From positions 82,724,910-82,788,909 of the forward strand of contig NC_030683.2 in the NCBI RefSeq assembly GCF_000004195.4: DNA of 64,000 nt, written 5' to 3'. The translations under genes and the position numbers were made by a program. The DNA comes from Xenopus tropicalis. Taxonomy: Eukaryota; Chordata; Amphibia; Anura; Pipidae. Positions 32,446 to 43,699 of the stretch are shown here, in pieces. The notes beneath the pieces were generated by a model. That model saw only the letters and a list, made by a program, of their open reading frames with translations. It did no database searches and had not been told where the DNA came from. Each line of letters opens with the position of its first letter. Position 1 is the stretch's first letter.

Positions 32446-33285
32446 AGCAGGGTAAAGGTCAAAGAAAATGATCATTGGTGTATGCTATAAACCGCCCCAT
32501 ATAAGTGAAGAAGGTGAGGCCCCAGCTACTATTTTTAAATGGAGGAGGCTTCACAACTAGGTCAAGTTGTTATTATGGGGGGACTTTAATTATCCGGACA
32601 TTGACTGGAGTAAATTAACTGGTTTGTACAGTAAATATGCTAAATAACAACTTTTTATTTCAGGCAGTTTAAAAACCTACTAGGAATGATTCTGTTTTGG
32701 ACCTGGTGATATCTAATAATACTGAACTCATCTCTAACATTTGTGTGGGTGAGCATTTGGGGAACAGTGATCATAGCATGGTCTTTGAGATAATGTGCAG
32801 AGACAGCTCTATAAGGGATTAACTAAAAGTACTGTTTCTATTTTTGCTGATGACACTAAATTGTGCAAAACTATAAGTTCCATGCAGGATGCGGCCACTT
32901 TGCAGAGCGATTTGACAAAATTGGAAAACTGGGCAGCAAACTGGAAAAAGTTATGCACTTAGGTAGAAATAAATAAACGAGAGCTATCTACTAAATGGTA
33001 GTTTGCTGGGGGGATCCTTAATGGAGAAGGATCTGGGTGTTTTTGTAGATAACAAGTTGTCTAATTCCAGGCAGTGTCAATCTGTGGCTGAGTTTTTGAA
33101 CAAGCATAGTATCCAAGGCTATTGTGATACTAATATCTACAGTTAGTATTGATGTTGGTATATATAGTTTATGGATGTGAGTGTATAGATAGGTCAGTAT
33201 AGGTTTGTGTGTGCTGGGTTTACTTGGAAGGTTTGAACTTGATAGACTCTGGTCTCTTTTTTCAACCCTATGTAACTATGTAATG
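32446..33285 (+). mobile_element. CR1/L2-type LINE, internally deleted
   Basis: Fragments of one element lie in order: an endonuclease segment (32460-32800), a reverse-transcriptase segment (32820-33085) and the 3' UTR (33085-33285, ending TTTTTTCAACCCTATGTAAC). Most of the ORF between endonuclease and polymerase, and the C-terminal region kept at 12466-12711, are deleted. Confidence 0.88.
32570..32950 (+). pseudogene. LINE endonuclease and reverse-transcriptase remnants
   Basis: An APE-type endonuclease piece reads GDFNYPDIDW near 32578-32610; later TELISNICVGEHLGNSDHSM is readable near 32720-32780. These are the conserved D-x-N and S-D-H motifs of LINE endonucleases. From about 32845 a reverse-transcriptase piece reads VSIFADDTKLCKTISSMQDA and LTKLENWAANWK, with FADD being the catalytic palm motif. 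Stops and frameshifts interrupt both and the fingers/palm before FADD is deleted, so no active enzyme can be made. Confidence 0.88.
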
Positions 33286-33798
33286 ATTGTGTGACATGAG
33301 GCACCATTGGGCCAACATTATAGGCACCCCCACTGGGGCTGAGGTAAAACCTTGCTTAGGAGACACCATAGTTCATCATAGTTGTCAATAAAATAATGGA
33401 GAAGTTGTATAAATAGTATCATGGCATTAGCAATTCCAAAAATATGTTGTTAGAAAATAAGGGAATTTCATTAGGTCAGACAAAACACATACAAATCAGG
33501 GTGAAACATTTGTTTACAATATTAGCACATTCTGCAAACTGACCAATTTTACTACTTTGACATTATAAATAGTCCCAAATATGTTGTTTCATTAATACAA
33601 CCCTTGTATTCAGGGTGCCATGGACAGATGCAAAACATTTTCAAGGTAAAACACTGTGGTGGGTTTTATTAAAACTTGCATGATTATCAGGAAAGTGTTA
33701 ATGAATTGACATGTTCATTAAAGCTGATAAACGTGTAATTTTGTCAATATACCTTTAGATTTTAGATACATTAATTTTCAATGGGTGTTAGTGCTAAG

Positions 33799-34176
33799 TA
33801 GTGATGAACGAATCTGCCCCATATTGCTTAGCCGAAAAATTCGCAAATCTTTCAAAATATTCGCAAAACGGCGAAAAATTAGTGAAACAACAAAAATGTT
33901 GTGTGGAAATTTTTTTTTCTTTTGATGCCCACAACTATTCTTTTGCTGTGCGACTATTCTATTGATGCCTGTGACAATTCTTTTGACGCGCGACTATTCT
34001 TGCAACAGTTTTTGGACTATTCTTTTGATGCGCGACTATTCTTGCGTCAATTCTTGGACACGTGGCAAATTTTTCTGTGGCAAATTTTTTCATAGTTACG
34101 CAAAACAATCCGCCAATAGCAAAATGCGGAAATTTGCTGCGAATTCATGCCTGGCGAAACATTTTGCCCATCACTA
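33799..34176. mobile_element. hAT-like MITE with perfect 8-bp TSD
   Basis: A 378-bp element with ends TAGTGATGAACGAATCTG and TTTTGCCCATCACTA. The duplication GTGCTAAG lies at 33791-33798 and 34177-34184, exact on both sides; 8 bp is the hAT size. The interior is a degenerate tandem of TTCTTTTGATGCGCGACTA-type units. No transposase. Confidence 0.93.
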
Positions 34177-34289
34177 GTGCTAAGCACTACTCTGCATCTC
34201 TACTGGGCACTAACACCCATACAAATTGTTATTTCAAGATAAAAACTGCATGTTGTGATTAATAATGTGGACAGTTGTTAAAAAGCAAA

Positions 34290-34910
34290 AGATACCAGCG
34301 CTCATTTATTTTTGCAAGTGCAGTGGGCAACTTGCACTTTTCCCTGCAGTCAGCTATGCTTAAACCCACTTTCATTAAAGGTACATCATGTGCTCCTTGC
34401 TCCTCCCCATTGTTATGCTTTGTGCTGCTTAGGCCTTTTCTCCCCTCTGTTTGAAATGGGAAGCTGCTGAGCCTATTAAAGCAGGAGAGCCTGGGAACTA
34501 CTGCCACCTCCGGAATATGTGGTAGCTCCAGGATTCCCTCAGCACCCTGCATCAATTGACAGATCAGTTGCAGCAAAAGAATAGTTCACACATGTCACTT
34601 TCATGCCAAACATCGAAGTTATGCTGATAAATACCAGATGCCAGGTAGATTTTAAAAATATCTGATATGTGATGAAGTGTGCACTCAGTTGCATCCATTT
34701 TGTCGAATCGGATGCAATTGCAGTAGGTGCAGTGCACTCGCATCAAGAGAATTGCCCATTTGTGATGAACATGCACTTGAAATTGCACTTTGCTCATGCG
34801 CTTGCAGACATAAATCCGCTCTACTTTCTTTTTTTTTTTTTACAAGCAGTCACTTGTTACAATAAATCACTTGTACAAAAATAATGCATCTTGATAAATC
34901 GGCCCCATAA
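34290..34910. repeat. Dispersed repeat, family shared with 6745-7320
   Basis: See shared blocks CTCATTTA, CACTTTCATTAAAGGTAC and CTTGCAGA. The far right end TTGATAAATCGGCCCCATA resembles the GGGGC(C/T)GATTTAT terminus of the foldback group. Confidence 0.55.
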
Positions 34911-35552
34911 TCTATCTAAACAACCTCCAAATTGTGACTAATAGGCATAGTCTATTAACCTGAGAAATTCTGAGTGAATCTTCCTATAACTGGAAAAACC
35001 CCCTCCGTGCAGAGCACAAGACTGATGGACATTTGCCTCATCAATTCCTCTCCATTTCTCTGTGTTGCTTTTTGCACTGTAAGCATGACAGAAAGGCCAA
35101 ATAGTCTGTAGCAATCCTATGTCTTTCTAATGTCTACACCCTGATATGCTATAAATTATATAAGATCAGATGCTTCCCTGGCAATTAATGGTTTAGAATT
35201 ATAATTAAGACAGATTACTGTATATACCTTTTAACATTCCTTGGTTATTTTAGAATTTGATTAAAGGTGTTCTGGAAGTAAAATTTGCCAATAAATATTA
35301 TTATTATTATGATGGAAACGGTCTTTATTATACAAGAAACATATTTAGTTTGATTTGTTTTGAGTCAAAACAAATTAATAAAATTGATAACCACTTAAAA
35401 AATACTTAACATGAGGTAAATAATATCATAATAAATAAATCATAATAAATAATACCATGAATATATGATTTTTACAGTGCAACATTTGATATCTTTTTAA
35501 TGATGTAAATATTTTAGAAAGGTACTGAGTGTAGTCCTAGGATCCAACCAAT
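34911..35552. other. Unassigned AT-rich DNA
   Basis: No gene. There is a short ATT repeat near 35290-35312 and an internal TAAATAATATCATAATAAAT duplication near 35417-35450. Confidence 0.4.
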
Positions 35553-36022
35553 GATAAAAGGCTTCCAGCACACAAGGCTCTTTCAAATCAGGACAAAGCC
35601 CAATGCTTTATTATGCTTAAGGACACACACCATTTAGAGTGTGATTCACCTTGGCCAAGGGGCACATCTAGGGGTGCTGCTGCCATGAGGTGAGTAGAGA
35701 AATTCACCTTAGGTGGCAAAAAGTCTCTCTGCACTATAAGAGCAAAAATTCTGACTGAAAAATGTTGTCTCTTCTAGTGCAGAGATTGCAATAGCGCTCT
35801 CTGCACTGGCATTGACCCCCCCCCCTTTATCCACGCCAGAGCTCCTAATGGCATGTGCAGGGAGGGGGCCAGCATTGGAAAGCCCACCCCAGGGTGGCCA
35901 GAGGTGCAAAATCACCCCTGGGCACACACCCCATGTTGTGTGCTCTTTGGCATGATAAAGCATAGTGGCTAGTCCCCATGTCCCCATTTGGAAGAGCCTT
36001 GTGTGCCAGAAGCCTTTTATCC
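35553..36022. mobile_element. Inverted-repeat (foldback-like) element
   Basis: The outer arms 35557-35590 and 35988-36020 are inverse (GATAAAAGGCTTCCAGCACA versus TGTGCCAGAAGCCTTTTATC). Similarity continues inward for about 80 bases each side (CAATGCTTTATTATGC versus GCATGATAAAGCATAG). The centre (about 35661-35930) is a copy of a repeat also found at 47090-47300 (TCTCTGCACT/AGTGCAGAG blocks plus a C run). Confidence 0.7.
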
Positions 36023-39000
36023 TTTGTCACATGCTTGTGGGTGCCATATCCCTTATTACCAAGCACCAGGGGCCAACTAGGGAGGCCTGGCTGTACATGT
36101 GGGGGAACTTTGTTAAAATACTGTAGTCCCAGTATAATTTTTCTTTATAAATTGCTGAGTTTACCCATAGGTTAATTTATCTTAACCTATCATACTATGT
36201 GTTATACTGATTGAAATACAAAACAGCACTAGATGCAGGTCTCTGGTGCACACCCGTAATTATAATTTGTTAAAATTTTATCTGTGGTGACAAATTGCAA
36301 GTGATAATTAAAAAACACTTTATTATATCTATAAATCCATTCTTTATGTCCCTACAGAGAAATAGAGTAAACTCCTGATTAAAAACAACTATTTCCTAGG
36401 ACAGAATTATGATTACTAAACATAATAAAACCTGGCTAGATGGAGATGGAACGTTTGCGTATGCAATATTTTCTATGTCTATGCCTATGTCTAGGCTGCA
36501 AAACACTAGCATCTACTAATGTGTTTACCACTAATACAATGAAACATGAGAAGTATCTATAGAGTTAGCACTACCTGAACCTTGCTACAAGTGCTTAGTA
36601 CAGTGTGCCAGGATCCTTTACTAACTTCTTACATAGACCAAAGCATAGATGTAATTGTGCATTAAAGGGGATGTACTAGCTCTTCTAGAAAAATAAATAA
36701 AAAACCCTCTCTCCTATCAGAATGTAGACTGAACAATTAAAATGAGGGTCTACAATTACTGAAGATGCAAAAAGAAGTTACTGCAACTCAGATATAAAAA
36801 GAGATTTACTAGTTGCCTTTCCATTTCAAACCTATTTCAGCCAAACGACACATTATCGCCATCGGTTGCAACCCAGAACCCAGCTAGAATCAGATTTGTG
36901 CTGCAGATAATAATACACTGATGTTTTAATAGAGTAACATTTAGATGAATCCTCCTCCAGGTATGGCACAGCAATTGTCTGAATCAACTAGACGAGCAAT
37001 GTCTGTATTCTCCGTGTACGAATGATAAGTTTTAACTTGCACACTATTCAGGAAAAATATATGAGTTTTTCAGATTTCCTGCTTATTTTGAAATTGTCCT
37101 CCATACTAATTATCCCTTCATACAGCAGGATAGAGGCAAAGCATGTAAGTAGGGACAGATCCATTTAACTTCTATCTATCCCCTGTAATCCTCTACAGTA
37201 TAGGTAGGTTCTGCAGCCATCCATCAAAGAAACAATGACTTTGCTAATTTGATTCTGTCTCCTTCCGAAGTATTTCTCTAACTCCGCTCCTCTAACACAA
37301 CCCGCTGAGCCTCAGTCACGGCTGAACAAACTGCCAAACTCACTTCAGCCTGACTCCCTGAAAGAAAATGTTTTTATAGCCAAAGAGTCCAGTATCCAAG
37401 CTAATTAACTTTATAAAAGGTCAAGGGGTTTTAGACAAATTTCTGCTCTGCACACAAACCTATCAGGCTGACTGGTTAGCTCGCTGACCAGCTATGGTGA
37501 GGACATGGTTTGGTCTTATTTAATATTTTAAGCCATTCAGACAGGACTGCTTCACACTTCAATGTCTACACAAGTGAAATCAATACTTAATCTATTAATA
37601 CGGGGGATACCTGCAGGAGGCAAAGCTGGACAAACACTTCTGTTCAAAAGCCATTAAGTTGGGTAAAAGAAGCATTAAGTTAAATTCACAAAGCCTTCTC
37701 CTGATGCCATTGCTGGCCTCCCTGTCCAAAGTGTTTGCTAATAAAACCAATATTTACAAGAGATGTTGGAGCACTCCCGTGGGGTTTTTGGAGGATAAGT
37801 GTCAAGTAAGTAGGATGAATATGTACATAAAATCATGCAGGTTTTGTTATAATCCCACTTTATCAGGAAGGCATTTCTAAATCCTAGGAGCAAGTCCCAT
37901 TACTGTGTGGAGTGCAGGATTGGGAGACGGGAGCTGTGTCTGAAGCTTTGTACAGATCTCTGATAAAAGCGATTGCTATTTAGCTCACATTGCAGCGATG
38001 TCTAAATAACGAGTTACATTTCACATGCAGACAGCTTAATATACTGTGCGTACTCAGAGTATTTAGCCTGTACATTGGAAGGGAGGATGCTGTCTGGCTG
38101 AAAAGCATTTCTATTACACTAATGTAGCAAAGTATATAAAGAAGTGAGAGTAAACCCTTGTTTATTTTGTATCACCATCTCTTTTACTGCCACGGAAACC
38201 AGAAAAGCAATGATTTAAAATAGATAATATAAAGACATAGCCCCTGGAACAGCTTATGTATTGCTAATAGCGTAATATTTGATGGGATGCAAATTCAACA
38301 ATGTTGGTTTTATGATAAGGCAGAAAGGGCCACTGACCTGACACAACATCAGAAGGCCAGATAAGGGGGTCATATTCCCTTGCACCAAATAAAAGGGATT
38401 CCTGCATTATTTTTCCTACGGCAGATGATGAATCCTCACAAGGCACACTATTAAAAATCTATGAAGCATTGTTATGGTATTCATTTTGAAATATCTAAAG
38501 TTCTGAATTTCTGGGGTATCATGCCTTTGTTAGGTGTCCTCATAAATAAACCTAAAACCTGCAAATTACAAAGGCTAAGATCCAGAAAACCTGCCCCCAT
38601 GTGAGACACAATAAAGTGCCATATTGATGATATAAGGGTGACAGACTAATCACCACAAAATTATTCATAAGAAAACTCATTTAACAATTTAACAGAGCCA
38701 AGGAGTTCCGTTTTGGCAATTTTTCTGTTAAATGTCTGCATAACCTTTTATAAATATGCCTGAGGTAATAAGGTGCATAAATATAAACACATTGTTAAAC
38801 AGTATATAACATACATATTTTCAGCAAAAAAACAGAAAAAAAGGTTTCCATGTAATTGAAAGTAATAAATAATGGAGGAAATAAATAAGATAAATATATC
38901 AGTATCAGTACAGTATATATGAATCCTATGTAATCATTTTGAGAACATATTGTTTCAAGATGCTAAGTGCAAATGCCTGATTTGGTTTAAAAGTGGAAGC

Positions 39001-40157
39001 CAAAAAAGACATAGCAGGGCATTTAAATGGTTACAAGCATGTCAGTAAAAGCAAGTCATTACGTGAAAGTGCCTGCCTGTATTTGAGCATTTACACCCTA
39101 TTACTGACATGCCGGAAGTGACTTGACTCTATATACTCATATATGTAGGAAGTCATAGTAGCTGATTAAACCCGAAATTGCACCATCTCCCAATGGTACC
39201 TGTGTGGGCTTGGGATGGACACAATTCTAGCAGCACCTATGGGTCATGGGTCATACCTTAGCCTTTGAAAAAAAACGGCTTCTTGAGGTAACAAGAGTCT
39301 TCTTACTGTTTAGTGAGTCAGATGGTTTTTAGCAGGGTTTAAAAAATTACTACTTTTTTGGGAGTGCGCACAGGGTGGAAAATACTGTATGTTTAATGTA
39401 TTTATTCCCATTTATTCCCATATACCGCATCATTTGCTAGCTATGCAAATTATGAGATGGCCACTGTTCATTCTATATTTGTGTTACTGTTACTGACCAA
39501 TAGCAGATGTGTTTTCATGTTTTTTATAGAGTTTTTGACACCCATGTTTCATTAGATTCTGATTAAAGCAAGATACACTTTCCCAAGAATGCATACCCAA
39601 TTATTGATGGCATGCTGAACATAAAAGGTTTGCACAGTCCCCACCATTTGCTGATCTATTCTGCTTATAAGTAAAATATAATAAATATGCATAATAAAAT
39701 AGAATGGCTCCCCTAATTAAAAATGCCTAGTCTCTCTGCTCTGCTTAGCTTACTCTGCTTACCTTTTCCCTGCACAATACATGTCCAGGACAATGGGAAA
39801 TGACAGAAATGCTGGTTACATTTGAATAGAAATTACACAATTGCACATATAATACGCTGAAAGATTTGTCTGTCGGCAGTAAAACAGTCACCACATAAGA
39901 CTCATAAAGGGAACCTTTCTTCTCTGCTACTGTTACCACAACTAGAAACATAACACATTACCTCATTTACACTTTATTATGGAACCTAACACCCTATGGT
40001 GCTGAATTATACCACTTATTTCCCTGATATACAGGAACAAAACTTACTTGCTTTTATAAAAAAGACTAGCAGGATCCACAGTGTGTGTGAAGAAAGTTGC
40101 CTAAATTAAATATTCAAATATTGCTGCATAATACAGTTTTTCAGTTGGTCATATTAA
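36023..40157. other. Unique-looking DNA; possible conserved element at 36830-37560
   Basis: About 4 kb with no transposon I recognise, which is exceptional here. 36830-37560 and 37650-38110 are the most complex parts, with CpG-containing words (CTCCTTCCGAAG, CTCAGTCACGGCTGAAC, TTAGCTCGCTGACCAGC) and TAATTAAC sites. Absence of insertions plus complex sequence fits a regulatory block under selection; this is inference. Confidence 0.35.
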
Positions 40158-40240
40158 ATGATTGTTTTAAATTATTTTATTATTATTATTATTATTATAA
40201 TTTTTTTTATTTTTTTATTATTATTTTATTATTACTGTTC
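40158..40240. repeat. (TTA)n / T-rich microsatellite
   Basis: A TTATTATTATTATTA run at about 40175-40197 followed by T-rich sequence and more ATTATTATT to about 40235. A leading ORF through it is artefactual. Confidence 0.9.
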
Positions 40241-40392
40241 TTCTATCTTGTATTTTAACCTTGCTACTTCTTACCCAACCCAAACTCCCTGCAGCTACCA
40301 CTATAGCATGACTTACATGTCTTTCTCAGATGGGCTCTCACTTTCAGACTGAGGAAGGGTTAAACACTTTAAAGTCACTTCACAGACACTTA

Positions 40393-40952
40393 AGGGCTGA
40401 TTTACTAATCCACGAATCCGAATGGGAAAAATTCCGATTGGAAAACGAACATTTTGCGACTTTTTAGTATTTTTGCGATTTTTTCGTCGCCGTTACGACT
40501 TTTCGTAAATTGTCGCGACTTTTTTGTAACCATTACGACTTGCGTGAATTGTTGCGACTTTTTCGTAGCCATTACGATTTGCTCGTATCTTGTCGCAACT
40601 TTTTCGTATTGAGCGCTCGTAAACTGCGGGCAAAACATTCAGACTTAGCATGATTTTGGAAGCCTCCCATAGGACTCAATGGCACTCTGCAGCTCCAACC
40701 TGGCCCAAGAAAAGTCACGATACTGAAGCTTGAGTGAATTCGAAACTTCGTACTCGGCGCGAAGGCTACGAAAAAGTTGCGACAATTCACGCAAGTCGTA
40801 ACGCTACGAAAAAGTCGCGACATTTTGCGAACCAGTAGTAATGGCTACGAAAAAGTCGCGACAATTTATGAAAAAATCACAAAATACCGATCATTACAAA
40901 AAAAACGCATTCGGACGCCTTCGGACCGTTCGTGGATTAGTAAATCAGCCCC
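40393..40952. mobile_element. Foldback element with TTA duplication
   Basis: A 560-bp element starting AGGGCTGATTTACTAATCC and ending GGATTAGTAAATCAGCCCC, flanked by TTA (40390-40392, 40953-40955). The arms contain repeated TTGCGACTTTTTCGTAGCC-type words and their inverses. The non-palindromic centre 40648-40760 (GGAAGCCTCCCATAGGACTC, CAACCTGGCCCAAGAAAAG) is shared with 23741-24221. Confidence 0.9.
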
Positions 40953-40955
40953 TTA

Positions 40956-42839
40956 TAGTTACTTCCCTAGATGATATTGGGCATAGGCAGAATATTAGTT
41001 ACAACCAGTGGTTATACTCACGCATAGGTGAACTAGTTCCCAATGCTAGAAGGATGCTTCCATATTAAACATCAATGTTAAATCTGCAAAATATATTTAA
41101 CTTTGACATGTTAATGCTATCTGCTGATTGGCTGACTGAGTCAGTGGGGCCTATGGGATAGGGGGCCTGTGCCACTGGGTCTGCTTCCTCTATAGTTGTT
41201 CATCCCTTCATCGTCCCTTCTCAGACTCTCCCTTACCTACCATGGCACGAGTGGGTGAAGGGGGGGCTGGATAGGGGCAGCTGTGCACGCTGGAGGCCCT
41301 CTAAAGATTTCTTTGTGGAGGAGTTGGTGTTGCTGTTATGCCACTGATCTACATTATTACAGATAGAGTGAAAATTGTACCTGTTATTAGGTTATGAGTG
41401 TGCTGAATTATAAGTAATATTTTACTAAACATATTTTGTAGCAATTGAAGGTGTAAATTAAGAATGATGTATAGGTTAAATAAACACCCTTCAACAGCAC
41501 TCTACATAGACTAAACTTAAACTATGTGTATGACATACTAAGATCTAAGTCACGGTAAGCTAACAATAGTGTTCCTAACAGAGTTGCCAGCTACTATAGA
41601 TACCCTTAGTCCATGAAAATAAACAGGTTCCCCATGTAGTAATATGTGTACAACACCCCACTCTAAGAATCATACAGGTATCTATTATATAAACAGCTAT
41701 AATATCTTCCCTATTGTATTTTATTGTTTCACAAGTTGAGGATATAAGACAGCAGTCTTATTCATTGCATACCTTTCATTGTTTTGAACTATATTCATCA
41801 ATCACGAGCAGCCACTTCTTATTAGGTACCACTCAACAGTGAAGATAAAATAGCAGCATATTTAGTAATATAGAGCAGGTGCCCAACATTAATACTATAT
41901 ACGTATAGCACATTCATAAGTGTTGGCTTTAATAGAAATGAGTGTGTGTACATGAGCTATGTATAAAACATGCAGGCACCCTGTCCAGTGGAGATAGAGG
42001 AGCAACCCCCTGCAACTCCCAGTTATGCACTTGTAGATTTTACCTCTGTTCCTCTGCTGGGCCTCAGCTGGACTGGTAGGGAGGCTCACAAGTTTAGCAC
42101 AAGTTAGTAACTACAGTATAAAATGATCAGCATCAGGTAGCTCTTGCAAGCATGATCTTCATTTATTGAACCTCCAAACAAATCAATCAGTGGTGTTATA
42201 AGTAGGCATGAACGTTCCCACCCATCTCCAATTTGGGAAACCTCTTTCATAGAGGGTAATCCTCTCCTATCAGGGTCCTACCTGTACCCTGAACTTATAC
42301 ACTGAGGTCCCTGATTACAAGTGGCTAGATGCACCACGGGGTCCTAACCCCTCTGATCTCCTCGGTGGGACTTAGAACAGCCTGTCAAGATAACCTAATC
42401 TTACTTCTCGCTCCTAAAATTACTATTACAAAGCTAACTATGTTAACTGTCCAGAACTAAATCCTGTAACCTCCTCTTAGTAAGGGGAAGTTCCAAGGCA
42501 GACACTGAGCACTATCAACTTCTCTCTTTTATACAAAAAACATACTGCCCCCTAATGGGCATTTCTAAGAAGAACTTCCCACATATAGGGTTATGAAGGT
42601 GTCCACTATAAATTAAGGCTTACGTAGCTGGCCAAAACTCTCTAGGAATTGTCAACTAAAGGGGAACTAAAATCTTAGGGTCCCTACATACTATATAGCT
42701 TCCATGTGGTTATCATGTGAGGCCAAAAACATGTACAAAACAAACCTGCAGAGCTAATCTCGGATACTTCATACCACACAAGCTGAAACACAATTCCTTG
42801 TTGGGTTTAAGCTATAGTCGCAGTCACATTTTAAATTAT
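40956..42839. other. Mostly unassigned non-coding DNA
   Basis: No gene. A GGGGCCTATGGGATAGGGGG to CTGGAGGCCCTCTAAAG patch at 41145-41330 has the look of an old repeat, unclassified. The rest shows nothing recognisable. Confidence 0.4.
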
Positions 42840-43179
42840 TTAAAGGAACAGTAACACCAAAAAATGAAACAGCTTTAAAGTAATAAAAATATAATGCCCT
42901 GCACTGGTAAAACTGGTGTGTTTGCTACAGTAACACTACTATAATTTATTTAATAAGCTGCTGTGTAGCCCCAGGGGCAGCCATTCAAGCTGGGATAAAG
43001 GAGAAAAGGTACAGGTTACATAGCAGATAACAGATAAGTTCTGTAGAATACAATAGTGTTTTATCTGTTATCTGCTATGTGCCTGTGCCTTTTCTCCTTT
43101 GAATGGCTGCAGGGCAGCAGCACATTATATTTTAGTTACTTTTATACAGTTTCATTTTTTGGTGTTACTGTTCCTTTAA
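42840..43179. mobile_element. T2-type MITE (TTAAAGGAACAGTAACACC family), complete
   Basis: A 340-bp near-palindrome: ends TTAAAGGAACAGTAACACCA and TGGTGTTACTGTTCCTTTAA, with TTAA as target. The middle has CATAGCAGATAACAGATAA and its inverse around a short loop near 43045. Confidence 0.93.
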
Positions 43180-43378
43180 ATATCGATTATAATATGGGAT
43201 AAAATAATGCATAGTCTGTGCTGTCCATTTATTTTGTCAAGCCTATTATTTGATCTCAAAAAAATGTTTTTTGTTATTTTGTAAGCTAAACATCGCTAAC
43301 AGGGATACTAACGTTACTCTACGTTTGGAAATATCTAGTATAAATAAATCTAAAGCAACTGGACTTGTTAAGTAATCA

Positions 43379-43422
43379 TTGAAGACGTTTCACTACTCAT
43401 CCGAGCAGCTTCTTCAGTTCAA
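43379..43422 (-). ncRNA. Hammerhead-like self-cleaving ribozyme motif (small, no stem III)
   Basis: On the minus strand the parts lie in order: stem I strand TTGAA; core CTGAAGA plus one extra A; stem II GCTGCTC / loop GGAT / GAGTAGT (7 pairs, two of them G-U); core GAAAC; cleavage triplet GTC; stem I strand TTCAA. Stem I pairs perfectly (5 bp). The core fits hammerhead CUGANGA...GAAA...NUH. Stem III is missing: GAAAC runs straight into GTC, so ACGT, which is self-complementary, could pair only between two molecules. Hammerhead ribozymes, including small forms acting as dimers, are known from Penelope-like elements. They would process element RNA. Activity of this copy is untested; the extra A is the main doubt. 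Confidence 0.65.
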
Positions 43423-43480
43423 CTGACTGGTATGGGAAGTCCTCAGCATATATACTCTTCCACTAATCCAATCACAATGG

Positions 43481-43693
43481 CACTTTGTAACTCTTCAGAA
43501 AGGTGACATCTGAAACTCACAGAGGTGTGAATGCTGTGGAGTTACTTTGAAAGGATTACCAAAGTATCATGCAACTCTTCAAAACAGGTGTTACTTGAGT
43601 TGCATGAATGGATGTGTGAAGAGTTCTGAAACTGCCGGGGTACAGATGTTAGAACAGCATTGTATGTAGCAGACAGATGGTGTCAAAGTCCCC
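43481..43693. repeat. Left inverted arm of the Penelope-like element
   Basis: Begins CACTTTGTAACTCTTCAGAA and is the inverse of 44448-44662 with few differences, for example TGTCAAAGTC here against GACTTCGACA there. Confidence 0.93.
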
Positions 43694-43699
43694 CACCTC

